Source of the DNA: Acetobacter cibinongensis
GTDB taxonomy: Bacteria; Pseudomonadota; Alphaproteobacteria; Acetobacterales; Acetobacteraceae
Direction of reading: 5' to 3'
Length of the DNA: 64,000 nt
Assembly (NCBI RefSeq): GCF_000963925.1
Contig: NZ_BAMV01000011.1
Span: 186,001 to 250,000, forward strand
The notes beneath the pieces are model-generated. The model was not told the DNA's origin, did not search any database, and was given only the letters and a program-made list of their open reading frames with translations. Shown in pieces: positions 37,616 through 46,209 of this stretch (position 1 is the stretch's first letter; each line of letters opens with the position of its first letter). Position numbers and translations under genes: made by a program.

Positions 37616-37687
37616 TCTATTGTGGGCATAGCGTACCGTATACGCCCACTCTATTAGGGCATTAGGAAAACCAGAGGGAGAAAGACA

Positions 37688-38101
37688 ATCACCCTACAGA
37701 ACCATCAGCCGCGTGTTGGGTGCGGAGCGGTGATACTGCGTGCCGGGAAAATGTTACTCGTGAAACGCAAACGCTCCCCTGAAGCAGGATACTGGGGCTT
37801 ACCCGGCGGAAAAGTTGATCCGTATGAGACGGTGCCACAGGCTGTTGCCCGAGAAATTGCCGAGGAAGTCGCGTTAACCATTACGCCCGTCAGGCTACTG
37901 TGTGTTGTAGACCAGATAGACCAAGAACAGGCCTTGCACTGGGTAGCCCCTGTTTATCTGGTGGAAGACTGTGAGGGAGAACCGGTCGTGCAGGAGCCTG
38001 AGGCTTTGGCTGCCGCCGCATGGTTTGCGCTGGATGCACTGCCCACCCCTTTGACAGAGGCCACAAAGCAGGCCTTACAGGCCCTTGCCAACGAGAAATA
38101 A
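37688..38101 (+). CDS. NUDIX hydrolase (MutT-like, ADP-ribose pyrophosphatase type); start codon unclear
   Basis: The NUDIX box is complete: G(x5)E(x7)REIAEEV, starting at GKVDPYETVPQAVAREIAEEV. The first ATG/GTG in frame is GTG 37730, but that would cut off the first beta strand, which reads PRVGCGAVILRAGKMLLVKR when the frame is followed upstream. The frame is open back to 37658 with no ATG, GTG or TTG. The ATC at 37688 is seven bases after GGGAG and would give ITLQNHQPRVGCG, so I place the start there tentatively. The protein would be about 137 aa. Substrate unknown. Confidence 0.75.
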   Translation: MTLQNHQPRVGCGAVILRAGKMLLVKRKRSPEAGYWGLPGGKVDPYETVPQAVAREIAEEVALTITPVRLLCVVDQIDQEQALHWVAPVYLVEDCEGEPVVQEPEALAAAAWFALDALPTPLTEATKQALQALANEK

Positions 38102-38166
38102 GAGATAGCCCGTCACCCTGCACATGCTGTAGGGGGAAGATAAATTGAGAGAAAGCAAAGGTTGCA

Positions 38167-39009
38167 ATGCGTAATCCCCGTTCTGCCCGCCCGGCCCGTC
38201 GTCCACGCCCATCGTCTTCTACCGGGCGTGAAGGGGGAGGTGGTGCGCCAGCGGGGAGCGTGTGGCTGTTTGGGACCCACGCCGTTGCGGCCGCTCTTGC
38301 AAACCCTCAGCGCGTTTTCCAGCGCCTGCTTGTGGCAGAACCCGAACATCCGGCGTTAATTGCCGCGCGTGAAGCGGGGGCAACGCTGCGCATTGAACCT
38401 GAACTGACGCCCCGCGCCAAGCTGGACGACATGCTGGGTGCTGAGGCTGTGCATCAGGGTGTTGCCGCTCTGGTGAAGCAATTGCCCAACCTGTCTCTGG
38501 ACGAAGCGCTGGAACGGCCGGGTCCGGTGCTGGTGCTGGATCAGGTCACAGACCCGCGGAATATTGGTGCCATCCTACGGTCCGCTGCGGCATTTGGTGC
38601 TGCCTGCCTTGTGGTGCAGGACCGCAATGCCCCGGAAGAAACCGCAGTGCTGGCCAAGGCTGCTTCTGGCGCGCTTGAAACTGTGCCTGTGGTGCGAGAA
38701 GTCAATTTATCCCGTGCCATTGAAACACTGCAAAAAGGTGGCTGCTGGACAGTCGGGCTGGATGCTGGCGGCGGCTTGTTGGATGGCCCTTCTTTTGAAG
38801 GGCGGCGTGTTGCGTTGGTGTTGGGGGCAGAGGGCAAAGGCCTGCGCCGTCTGACGCGTGAAAGCTGTGATGAAGTGGCAGGCCTGTATATGCCGGGTGA
38901 TATGGAAAGCCTGAACGTTTCTGTTGCAGCAGCCGTTGGGCTTTACGAGCTGGCCCGGGTCCGCATGCCCAGCACATACCAGCCAGCAGCAACAAAAAAA
39001 CCCACATAA
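38167..39009 (+). CDS. rlmB: 23S rRNA (guanosine-2'-O-)-methyltransferase, RlmB/TrmH family
   Basis: At 280 aa it has a basic N-terminal tail, the substrate-binding L30e-like domain (about 35-105) and the SPOUT methyltransferase domain with knot motifs LDQVTDPRNIGAILRSAAAF, LVLGAEGKGLRRL and SLNVSVAAAVGLYE. It methylates the 2'-OH of a guanosine (G2251 in E. coli 23S). Its last 67 bases overlap the convergent NCS1 permease gene. Confidence 0.9.
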   Translation: MRNPRSARPARRPRPSSSTGREGGGGAPAGSVWLFGTHAVAAALANPQRVFQRLLVAEPEHPALIAAREAGATLRIEPELTPRAKLDDMLGAEAVHQGVAALVKQLPNLSLDEALERPGPVLVLDQVTDPRNIGAILRSAAAFGAACLVVQDRNAPEETAVLAKAASGALETVPVVREVNLSRAIETLQKGGCWTVGLDAGGGLLDGPSFEGRRVALVLGAEGKGLRRLTRESCDEVAGLYMPGDMESLNVSVAAAVGLYELARVRMPSTYQPAATKKPT

Positions 39010-40301
39010 TAGCCAATATCGGCCCCGTTCAGCCAACGCGCTACGGGGCCGGTATAGAGTGTGCTTGTTGAAAACAGGGCGATGGTCAAGCTCGCGGTCA
39101 CAACAAAAATAGTGGCTCCATAGGTCCAGCCCGGTGGCACGGCATGAACCTTGCGGTCCCCGCAATACCAGTCAGCCAGAACAATTCCCACCCAAGGGGC
39201 AATCCAGTACATCGTGACAAGCAGATAGTCCGTATAAAGCGCGGTATAGCGGCCTGCTCCGGCAACCGCCAGAACGTAGCCTAAAGCGGCAGTCAGAATT
39301 GCCGCCATAACACGCGGAATGCGTAAACCTGCGGAAATAAGGCTATAGCTGGCCGTATTGTCGTTAAACGCATTGCCAGTAATGGACGAGAGCGCGATGG
39401 CTGCCAGCGCCACAGCCCCAACTGGCCCCATGGCGTGCTGGAGCGAGGCAATAACCGCAGTTGGGGAGGGTTCGGCAACGGTGCTTGCCGTCAGAAGCCC
39501 CAGAATCTGGAACGGAATGGCAGAGCCAAGCAACCCGGCCAACGCCAGAAGAACAACCTTAACCGGGTTGGTTCTGGCTGGCAGATAGCGTGTATAGTCT
39601 GAAGAGTACGAGGCCCAGGACAGGTTGAAGCTTACCAGCACACCGGTTGCCAGCAGAAAGGTTTGCCATCTGACTGGATGATGGGCCGAGACGATGGACG
39701 CCCCTTGCGCCAGCTGCACACTCCCCATGAGCACAAAGGTGCCGAGCAGCAGAGCCCCCAGATATTTCTGCAAAATCTGTACAACATGGTGGCCGTAAAT
39801 AGAGGCCGCCATCTGCACAAGGGCCAAACAGCCCAACGCCAGCCAGAACGGCGTGGAGAGACCTGCCATAAGCAGCAGGGCGATCAGCGCGGTTGCTGCG
39901 GGCACATTGTTTACGGCGTCCCACCCCACGCAGTAAATCCAGTTCAGGAAAGCCGGAGGGCGTACGCCCAAACGCCCCAGTGCCCTGCGGGATGCCTCCA
40001 TTTGTGTAAGCCCCGTAGCAGGGCCAATGGAGGCCGCCAGCGCGACAGGCAAGGCCCCGATAATGTTGCCAAGTACAATGGCCATAACGCCGGTCCGGAA
40101 ATCCAGCCCCATGCTGATGAGCAATGCCCCTGTAACCCAGCCCCCTGGCCCAAGATTAGGGGAGAAGTGGCTCCAGAACACGCTGTCCACCCGCATGGTT
40201 TTCAGGTGGTCCGGTACCGGTTCCCGCACGGAGGCCTCGGAGAGATCTTCCATCAAACGGCGAGGGGGTGATTGAGGCATGGGGGGTGTCTGGAGGCTCA
40301 T
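38943..40301 (-). CDS. NCS1-family nucleobase permease (cytosine/purine permease-like)
   Basis: At 452 aa with about 12 predicted membrane segments. The NCS1 pattern is visible: a soluble N-terminus, then WVTGALLISMGLDFRTG, GNIIGALPVALAASIGPATG, and SFNLSWASYSSDYTRYLP, which resembles the cytosine permease CodB type. It probably imports cytosine, purine or a related base with H+ or Na+. No catabolic enzyme is adjacent to fix the substrate. The 3' end overlaps rlmB antisense by 67 bases. Confidence 0.8.
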   Translation of the reverse strand: MSLQTPPMPQSPPRRLMEDLSEASVREPVPDHLKTMRVDSVFWSHFSPNLGPGGWVTGALLISMGLDFRTGVMAIVLGNIIGALPVALAASIGPATGLTQMEASRRALGRLGVRPPAFLNWIYCVGWDAVNNVPAATALIALLLMAGLSTPFWLALGCLALVQMAASIYGHHVVQILQKYLGALLLGTFVLMGSVQLAQGASIVSAHHPVRWQTFLLATGVLVSFNLSWASYSSDYTRYLPARTNPVKVVLLALAGLLGSAIPFQILGLLTASTVAEPSPTAVIASLQHAMGPVGAVALAAIALSSITGNAFNDNTASYSLISAGLRIPRVMAAILTAALGYVLAVAGAGRYTALYTDYLLVTMYWIAPWVGIVLADWYCGDRKVHAVPPGWTYGATIFVVTASLTIALFSTSTLYTGPVARWLNGADIGYYVGFFVAAGWYVLGMRTRASS

Positions 40302-40334
40302 GCCGGGGGTATTCCTTGGCGGGGTGAGTTCAGG

Positions 40335-41153
40335 TCATGACAGGTCTGGTTCCGGCATAGTGCCAGCCGCGCCCGTAGGTTGATGAGTATAGTAGCGTTC
40401 CGCCAGCGCAATGGGGAGGAGGTCCATAAACCTTGATCCTGCCGCAAGCCAGAGCGGGAACACAATACGCCTTTCATTGCGGCGCAAACCGCGCAGGATG
40501 CGTCTGCTGGCGTTTTCTACATCTGTCATGCCGGGCATGGGAAAGTGGTTACGGGCGGTCATGGGGGTATTCAGGAACCCGCACACAACGGAAGATAGCA
40601 GGATTCCAGCCTGCTTCATATTGCCGCCGGTTGCCACCATAAAACGGTCAACAGCGGCTTTTGTGGCGCCGTAAGCCGGGGTGCCAGGGTAGGAAACCAG
40701 CCCAGCTACGGAGGAAATGGCACAAATTCTGCCCCTCATGCCATCTGCTGCGCGGGGTTGTTGCCGCATGATGGAAAGGGCAGGCAGTACGGTGTTCAAT
40801 ACCCCATCACAATTGGTCTGGAAAAACCTGCGTACCTGTGCGTCTGGCTCATACGGTGCATCATCCGGGCTATCGGGCCTGCGGGTGCCGCCTGTAATAC
40901 CGGCGCAGGCCAGCACAAGGTCCAGTGGTCCGCTAGTGCCAATCCAGTTTTCCATGTGGGTGCGGTCGCTAACGTCCCCCCGGCTTATTTCAACTCCGGC
41001 ACCCCGGCTTATGCAGTGCTGCGCAACCTCCATCAGACGAGACTCGTTTCGGCCGCCCAGATGCAGGGTGCGCCCGGGCCGCGCAAGGGTAAGAGCAAGG
41101 GAGCGCCCCAGACCTGAGGACGCGCCTGTTATGAGAATGCGATCATGTTTCAT
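40335..41153 (-). CDS. Short-chain dehydrogenase/reductase
   Basis: At 272 aa it has the Rossmann motif TGASSGLGRSLALTLA, NAG-equivalent ACAGITGG, catalytic Ser in ISSVAGLVSYPG and YGATK (YxxxK). The C-terminal part carries a hydrophobic patch (about 225-245), which some membrane-associated SDRs have. The substrate cannot be told from sequence. It is divergent from gmk. Confidence 0.88.
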   Translation of the reverse strand: MKHDRILITGASSGLGRSLALTLARPGRTLHLGGRNESRLMEVAQHCISRGAGVEISRGDVSDRTHMENWIGTSGPLDLVLACAGITGGTRRPDSPDDAPYEPDAQVRRFFQTNCDGVLNTVLPALSIMRQQPRAADGMRGRICAISSVAGLVSYPGTPAYGATKAAVDRFMVATGGNMKQAGILLSSVVCGFLNTPMTARNHFPMPGMTDVENASRRILRGLRRNERRIVFPLWLAAGSRFMDLLPIALAERYYTHQPTGAAGTMPEPDLS

Positions 41154-41273
41154 AGTCGCCCTCTTACCCCGAGGCTGTTAGAAGAGCAGCAGGCCTGTGG
41201 CAAACCCGGCATGCATTTTGCGTGTGCCGCCTGTCCGGCCCGGCCTGCGGGCCGCAGAAAACACTAGGGAGAG

Positions 41274-41939
41274 ATGGAATCCGGCATGGCTCATAGCAGA
41301 ACATCAGGCACCATAGAGGGTATGAAACGGCGCGGAGTCTGTTTTGTGATCTCGGCTCCCTCAGGGGCAGGGAAGTCCACCATCGCCAATGCCCTGCGGG
41401 CGTCTGAACCACACCTGCTGCATTCCGTGTCCGTGACCACACGCCAGCCCCGCCCCGGTGAGGCTGAAGGTGTGCATTATCACTTCCGCACCATGGACCA
41501 GTTTGAAGACATGGCCGCAAAAGGGGAACTGCTGGAGTGGGCTACGGTGTTTGGCCGTGGTTATGGCACGCCCCGCGCTCCGGTTGAGGCGGCTTTGGCC
41601 GCCGGGCAGGACATGGTGTTTGATATTGACTGGCAGGGGCACCAGCAGATCCGTCAGGCGCTGCCAAACGATGTTGTAAGCCTGTTTGTGCTCCCGCCCT
41701 CGTTGCAGGAACTGGAACGTCGCCTGACCTCCCGTGCGTCTGACCACCCGGATGAAATTGCCCGCCGTATGGCGGCTGCGCGGGATGAAATTTCCCATTG
41801 GCAGGAATTTGATCATGTGGTGATCAATAAGGATCTCGATCGTGCCATTTTTGAAGCACGATCCATTTTAACATCCGGCCGCCTTAAAACAGGGCGGCAA
41901 ACTGGCCTGACAGATTTTATCGCGACATTTGGAGCCTGA
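41274..41939 (+). CDS. gmk: Guanylate kinase
   Basis: It phosphorylates GMP to GDP. The P-loop SAPSGAGKST is followed by SVTTRQPRPGE and GVHYHFR, typical of GMP binding. The first ATG at 41274 gives 221 aa; internal ATGs (41286 and the MKRRGVCF codon about 16 codons in) are alternatives, the latter matching most homologues. It lies six bases before hldE. Confidence 0.95.
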   Translation: MESGMAHSRTSGTIEGMKRRGVCFVISAPSGAGKSTIANALRASEPHLLHSVSVTTRQPRPGEAEGVHYHFRTMDQFEDMAAKGELLEWATVFGRGYGTPRAPVEAALAAGQDMVFDIDWQGHQQIRQALPNDVVSLFVLPPSLQELERRLTSRASDHPDEIARRMAAARDEISHWQEFDHVVINKDLDRAIFEARSILTSGRLKTGRQTGLTDFIATFGA

Positions 41940-41944
41940 TTTTT

Positions 41945-43378
41945 ATGGATTTCTCCTCAGTTTCCGTTCTGTGTCTGGGTGATGTCATGCTTGACCGTTT
42001 TTTATACGGCAGCATGGAACGCATTTCGCCAGAAGCCCCGGTACCCGTGCTGTTGCTGGACAACCGGCGGGAAATGCCGGGTGGCGCGGGCAATGTGGCC
42101 AACAACATTACAGCACTTGGTGGCCACGCAGTACTGATCGGGCTGGTGGGGAAAGATGAGGCCGGGGGGCTGCTGCGGTCGGCATTGGCCAGACAGACCA
42201 GAGTGGTAGATGCAACTGTTGCAACCACAAGCCGACCTACTATTTGTAAAACGCGTTTTATTGCCGCCAACCAACAGGTTGTAAGAGCGGATGAAGAAAG
42301 CCGCCTGCCACTCCAGGCGACGGAGGCAGCTGCCCTCTGTGCCGCTATAGATGCCACGATAGAAGCGGTGCAGGCGGTTGTGGTGTCAGACTACGGTAAG
42401 GGTGTGTGCGGCCCACAGGTGCTGGAGCATGTGTTTTCTGCCGCCAAGGCACGCAACATTCCGGTGTTTGTAGACCCCAAATCTTCCGACTATCGCCTGT
42501 ATTGCGGCGCAACCTGCATTACACCCAACGGGAAGGAACTGGCAGCCGCCTCTGGCATGCCTGTGGATACGGAAGCACTGACAGAAGCCGCAGCCCGCAA
42601 GGTAATGGCAGATGCCGAGGCAGACGCCATTCTGGCAACACGGTCGGAAAAAGGCATGATGCTGGTGCGCCGTACCGGTGAGGTCCTCTCTGTGCCAGCG
42701 CGGGCGCGGGAGGTGTTTGATGTCTCCGGTGCCGGGGATACGGTGATTGCCACCATGGCGCTGGCAACGGGGGCTGGTCATTCTCTGGAGCAGGCCATGC
42801 GTGTGGCCAACGCCGCTGCCGGTGTTGTTGTGGCCAAACTTGGTACGGCAACGGCGGATATTCAGGAAGTGCTGCATGAGCTGGATGAACAGTCGGGCCC
42901 GGATGAAATGCCACATCTTCTGCCGCTGGCCGCAGCCCGTGCTCAGGTGCAGCGCTGGCAGAGCCGTGGCCTGAAAGTTGGTTTTACCAACGGTTGTTTT
43001 GATATTCTCCACCCCGGCCATGTCAGCCTCTTGGCTGAAGCCAGAGCAGCCTGTGACCGGCTGATTGTTGCTTTGAATACAGATGACAGTATCAGCCGCC
43101 TGAAAGGCCCGGAACGCCCCGTCAATACGCTGGATTCGCGGGCGCGCGTCATGGCGGCAGTTCGTTATGTGGATGCTGTTGTGGCTTTTGCGGAAGATAC
43201 CCCGCTGGAGGCCATTACCGCCCTGATGCCTGATGTGCTGATTAAAGGGGCAGACTACAAACCCGAGCAGGTTGTGGGGGCGGATGTTGTCATAGCTGCG
43301 GGCGGCTCTCTGGTTTTGGCTGATCTGGCACAGGGGCATTCCACAACGGCGACCATCGGTCGCATACGGCGGGTATGA
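41945..43378 (+). CDS. hldE: Bifunctional heptose-7-phosphate kinase / heptose-1-phosphate adenylyltransferase
   Basis: At 477 aa it is a fusion of a ribokinase-type domain (1-320; GDVMLDRFLYG, PGGAGNVANNI, and the active site DVSGAGDTVIA) and a cytidylyltransferase-type domain (345-477; GFTNGCFDILHPGHVSLL). It makes ADP-glycero-manno-heptose for the LPS core. Its stop overlaps the ATG of an AGE-family epimerase. Confidence 0.96.
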   Translation: MDFSSVSVLCLGDVMLDRFLYGSMERISPEAPVPVLLLDNRREMPGGAGNVANNITALGGHAVLIGLVGKDEAGGLLRSALARQTRVVDATVATTSRPTICKTRFIAANQQVVRADEESRLPLQATEAAALCAAIDATIEAVQAVVVSDYGKGVCGPQVLEHVFSAAKARNIPVFVDPKSSDYRLYCGATCITPNGKELAAASGMPVDTEALTEAAARKVMADAEADAILATRSEKGMMLVRRTGEVLSVPARAREVFDVSGAGDTVIATMALATGAGHSLEQAMRVANAAAGVVVAKLGTATADIQEVLHELDEQSGPDEMPHLLPLAAARAQVQRWQSRGLKVGFTNGCFDILHPGHVSLLAEARAACDRLIVALNTDDSISRLKGPERPVNTLDSRARVMAAVRYVDAVVAFAEDTPLEAITALMPDVLIKGADYKPEQVVGADVVIAAGGSLVLADLAQGHSTTATIGRIRRV

Positions 43379-44601
43379 TGGTAGGGCAGTTTTCTCCCGA
43401 GCACCCATCGCTTCAGGGGGTGCACCAACAGTTCAGACACTGGTTGTTTGACCAGGCTTTGCCATTCTGGGCAACCGTAGGATGTGACGGCAGCACGGTA
43501 AACCCGGCGCAGTACGGTGCGCAGGAAAGCCTTACTCTGGCAGGGGAGCCTGCCTTACCCCCGTTTAAGCGGGTCAGGGTGCAGGCACGGCAGCTCTTTG
43601 TTTTTTCATGGGCCGTGCTGCAAGGGCAGACGCACTATCAGGCCTGTGCAGACAGCATTTTCAGGTTCCTCCTCAAAGCCCAGAAGCCGGAGGGCGGTTG
43701 GGCACGCAGTCTCACTCCGGATGGCGCCGTGTTGGACCCAACGGCAGATTTGTATGATCTCGCCTTCGTTGTGTTCGCTCTGGCATGGTATGCGCGTGTT
43801 GAACCGGACGGGCAGGCGGTCTCTCTGGCACGCCAAACTGTGCTCTGGATTGAGCGCGCCATGAGCACACCAGAGGGCGGTTTTCTGAATAGCCTCCCAC
43901 AACCATCAGAACCCCGGCAGCAAAACCCGCATATGCATCTGTTCGAGGCTGTGCTGGCCCTGTATGAAACCACGCAGGACCCGACGGACCTCGCACTCGG
44001 CCATACGCTTTATGCGTTATTCAACAAGCATTTTCAGGATACACGCACAGGAACGCTGGGAGAGTTTTTTACCCAGGACTGGCACCCCGCATCAGGAGTG
44101 CAGGGCCAGTGGGTGGAGCCGGGCCATCATTTTGAATGGGTCTGGCTGCTGTCAGAATATGAGCGGCTGGCTGGAGTAGAAACAGGCGCTCAGGCTCGCC
44201 GGTTGTACGACTTTGCAACCCGCTATGGTGTTAAAGCAGAAACAGATCTGGTTTATGATGCCCTTGACCGTGATGGCGCGGTGCTCAAGGCCTCTTCCCG
44301 TCTATGGGTGCAGGGGGAAGCGCTTAGAGGGGTACTGGTGTTTGACCCGCAGGACCAGCAGGGCCTGGTGGCGCGTATGGTCAGGAATTTGCTGGAACGT
44401 TATTTCAAGGGCTGCCCGGCAGGCACCTGGCTGGACCAGATGGATGAAAAAGGGTTACCGATCTCTCACTCCATCCCCACTAGCTCCTTATATCACATTA
44501 CAACGGCTTTTGCTGCGTTGGACAAAGCTGTGACATCTGCTCCCTTGCTGCCAAGCAGAGCAGGTACGGCGTGTGCTGACGCACAAAGCAAGACCTGCTA
44601 G
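43375..44601 (+). CDS. AGE family sugar epimerase/isomerase (mannose-6-phosphate isomerase-like)
   Basis: At 408 aa it has the (alpha/alpha)6-barrel sequence pattern of N-acylglucosamine 2-epimerase relatives: QARQLFVFSWA, PTADLYDLAFVVFALAW, NPHMHLFEAVLALYE and EPGHHFEWVWLLSEYE, with the histidine-rich blocks that form the active site. Members interconvert glucosamine, mannose, cellobiose or phosphosugar epimers. Overlap with hldE (ATGA) suggests a role in supplying sugar for LPS or exopolysaccharide, but the substrate is not clear. Confidence 0.85.
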   Translation: MMVGQFSPEHPSLQGVHQQFRHWLFDQALPFWATVGCDGSTVNPAQYGAQESLTLAGEPALPPFKRVRVQARQLFVFSWAVLQGQTHYQACADSIFRFLLKAQKPEGGWARSLTPDGAVLDPTADLYDLAFVVFALAWYARVEPDGQAVSLARQTVLWIERAMSTPEGGFLNSLPQPSEPRQQNPHMHLFEAVLALYETTQDPTDLALGHTLYALFNKHFQDTRTGTLGEFFTQDWHPASGVQGQWVEPGHHFEWVWLLSEYERLAGVETGAQARRLYDFATRYGVKAETDLVYDALDRDGAVLKASSRLWVQGEALRGVLVFDPQDQQGLVARMVRNLLERYFKGCPAGTWLDQMDEKGLPISHSIPTSSLYHITTAFAALDKAVTSAPLLPSRAGTACADAQSKTC

Positions 44602-44610
44602 ACACACGGC

Positions 44611-46134
44611 GTGAGCATGACAAAAACAGACATAACGGCACAGGCTGACGACAGCATCCTGTCCCTTTCCCTCCGCCAGCCCCCCGCCAATATTGAAGCC
44701 GAACAGGCTTTGCTGGGGGCGTTGTTGACCAATAACCGCGCCTATGACCGCGTATCAGACTTTCTGACCGGGGCGCATTTTGCCAATCAGGTGAATGGCC
44801 GTGTTTACGATGCCATAGCCCGCCGTATTGAAAACGGCCAACTGGCAGACCCCGTAACCCTGCGTGCAGAGCTGGAAAACTCCGGTGTGCTGACAGAGGT
44901 AGGCGGCATGGCCTATCTGGGCAAATTGCTGACCTCCATGGTGGGGATCATCAATGCAGGTGACTATGGCCGCGCTATTCACGATGCGTGGATCCGGCGG
45001 CAGTTGATTGATATTGGGGAAGGTGTTGTCAACAACGCGTTTGGCGCAACATCCGCCCTGTCCGGCCCAGACCAGATTGCCGCAGGGGAAGAGGCTCTGT
45101 TCCGGCTTGCCACAGAAAAAGGGCAGGACGGCGGTTTTGTTGACTTTGACAGGGCTCTGACCAACGCCATTGCTACGGCCGAAAAAGCGTTCCAGAACGA
45201 CGGCCATGTTGCAGGGTTGACGTCTGGCCTGCGCGATCTGGATAAAAAAACCGGTGGATTGCATCCGTCCGATCTTCTTATTCTGGCAGGTCGTCCCGCC
45301 ATGGGTAAAACTGCTCTGGCAACCAAGGTCGCGTTTTCTGCTGCACGCGCGTTGTTGCAGGAAGCGGAAGACACAGGGCCGGGTGTACAGCCAAAGGGCA
45401 CCGTTGCGATCTTCTCGCTCGAAATGTCAGCCGAACAGTTGGCCGGGCGTATTCTGTCCGAGCAGGCCGAGGTGTCGGGTGAGCGTATTCGTCGTGGTGA
45501 CATCGGGCAGAAGGAATTTGACCGCTTTGTGCGTGTCAGCCGCGAATTGGCCCGCCTGCCGCTGGTCATTGATGATACACCAGCTATCTCCCTTTCCGCC
45601 ATGCGAACCCGCTGCCGCCGCTTAAAGCGTACACGTGGTTTAAGCTTGGTGGTGGTGGACTATTTGCAGCTTATGCGTCCCTCTGTCGGGACAAGGCCAG
45701 AAAGCCGCGTTCTTGAAATTTCCATGATTACGCAGGGTCTTAAAGCAATTGCAAAGGAACTTGAGGTGCCGGTTATTGCCCTCTCCCAGCTCTCTCGTCA
45801 GGTGGAATCACGCGAAGATAAACGCCCCATGCTGTCTGATCTTCGTGAATCCGGCTCTATTGAGCAGGACGCAGACGCCGTGATGTTTGTGTACCGTGAC
45901 GAATATTACCTGCAACAACGTATGCCTAAGGAAACAGCCTTTGATTCCATGGAAAAATACGGAGCAGCATTGGACGACTGGCAGCGTAAAATGGGTCTTG
46001 TGCATAACAAGGCTGAGCTGATTTTGGAAAAACAGAGGCATGGTCCCACAGGCACAGTGCATCTGTTCTTTGAAGGCGAATATACGCGCTTTGCTGATTT
46101 GGAAACACAACACGAAGATCAGCCCCACCATTAA
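44611..46134 (+). CDS. dnaB: Replicative DNA helicase DnaB
   Basis: At 507 aa it has the N-terminal domain (about 20-120; PPANIEAEQALLGALL), linker and RecA-like helicase domain with Walker A AGRPAMGKTALA, then VVVDYLQLM and LSQLSRQVESREDKRP. The start is GTG 44611, with an ATG two codons later. No intein is seen inside it. It ends shortly before a hairpin at the junction with the minus-strand Hint gene. Confidence 0.96.
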   Translation: MSMTKTDITAQADDSILSLSLRQPPANIEAEQALLGALLTNNRAYDRVSDFLTGAHFANQVNGRVYDAIARRIENGQLADPVTLRAELENSGVLTEVGGMAYLGKLLTSMVGIINAGDYGRAIHDAWIRRQLIDIGEGVVNNAFGATSALSGPDQIAAGEEALFRLATEKGQDGGFVDFDRALTNAIATAEKAFQNDGHVAGLTSGLRDLDKKTGGLHPSDLLILAGRPAMGKTALATKVAFSAARALLQEAEDTGPGVQPKGTVAIFSLEMSAEQLAGRILSEQAEVSGERIRRGDIGQKEFDRFVRVSRELARLPLVIDDTPAISLSAMRTRCRRLKRTRGLSLVVVDYLQLMRPSVGTRPESRVLEISMITQGLKAIAKELEVPVIALSQLSRQVESREDKRPMLSDLRESGSIEQDADAVMFVYRDEYYLQQRMPKETAFDSMEKYGAALDDWQRKMGLVHNKAELILEKQRHGPTGTVHLFFEGEYTRFADLETQHEDQPHH

Positions 46135-46150
46135 ACAGGGCTGATCAGAA

Positions 46151-46206
46151 GACAACGTTTTGAATGGGGAGTGATGCACACTGTCTATGTGCATCACTCA
46201 GTTGTC
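46151..46206. terminator. Strong hairpin between convergent dnaB and Hint gene
   Basis: A perfect 12-bp stem GAGTGATGCACA / TGTGCATCACTC (46169-46180 with 46188-46199), loop CTGTCTA. An outer GACAAC (46151-46156) also pairs with GTTGTC (46201-46206). It has no T tract on either side, so it may be a processing or Rho-stabilised 3' end shared by both genes. Confidence 0.6.
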
Positions 46207-46209
46207 GGC

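Noticed and set aside
42386-43408. A 340-codon minus-strand frame opposite hldE
   Set aside because: Shadow of hldE; composition (many H, Q, R, C) is that of a reverse frame.
44611-46134. Intein inside dnaB, prompted by the adjacent Hint gene
   Set aside because: The DnaB reading frame has normal length and uninterrupted helicase motifs.
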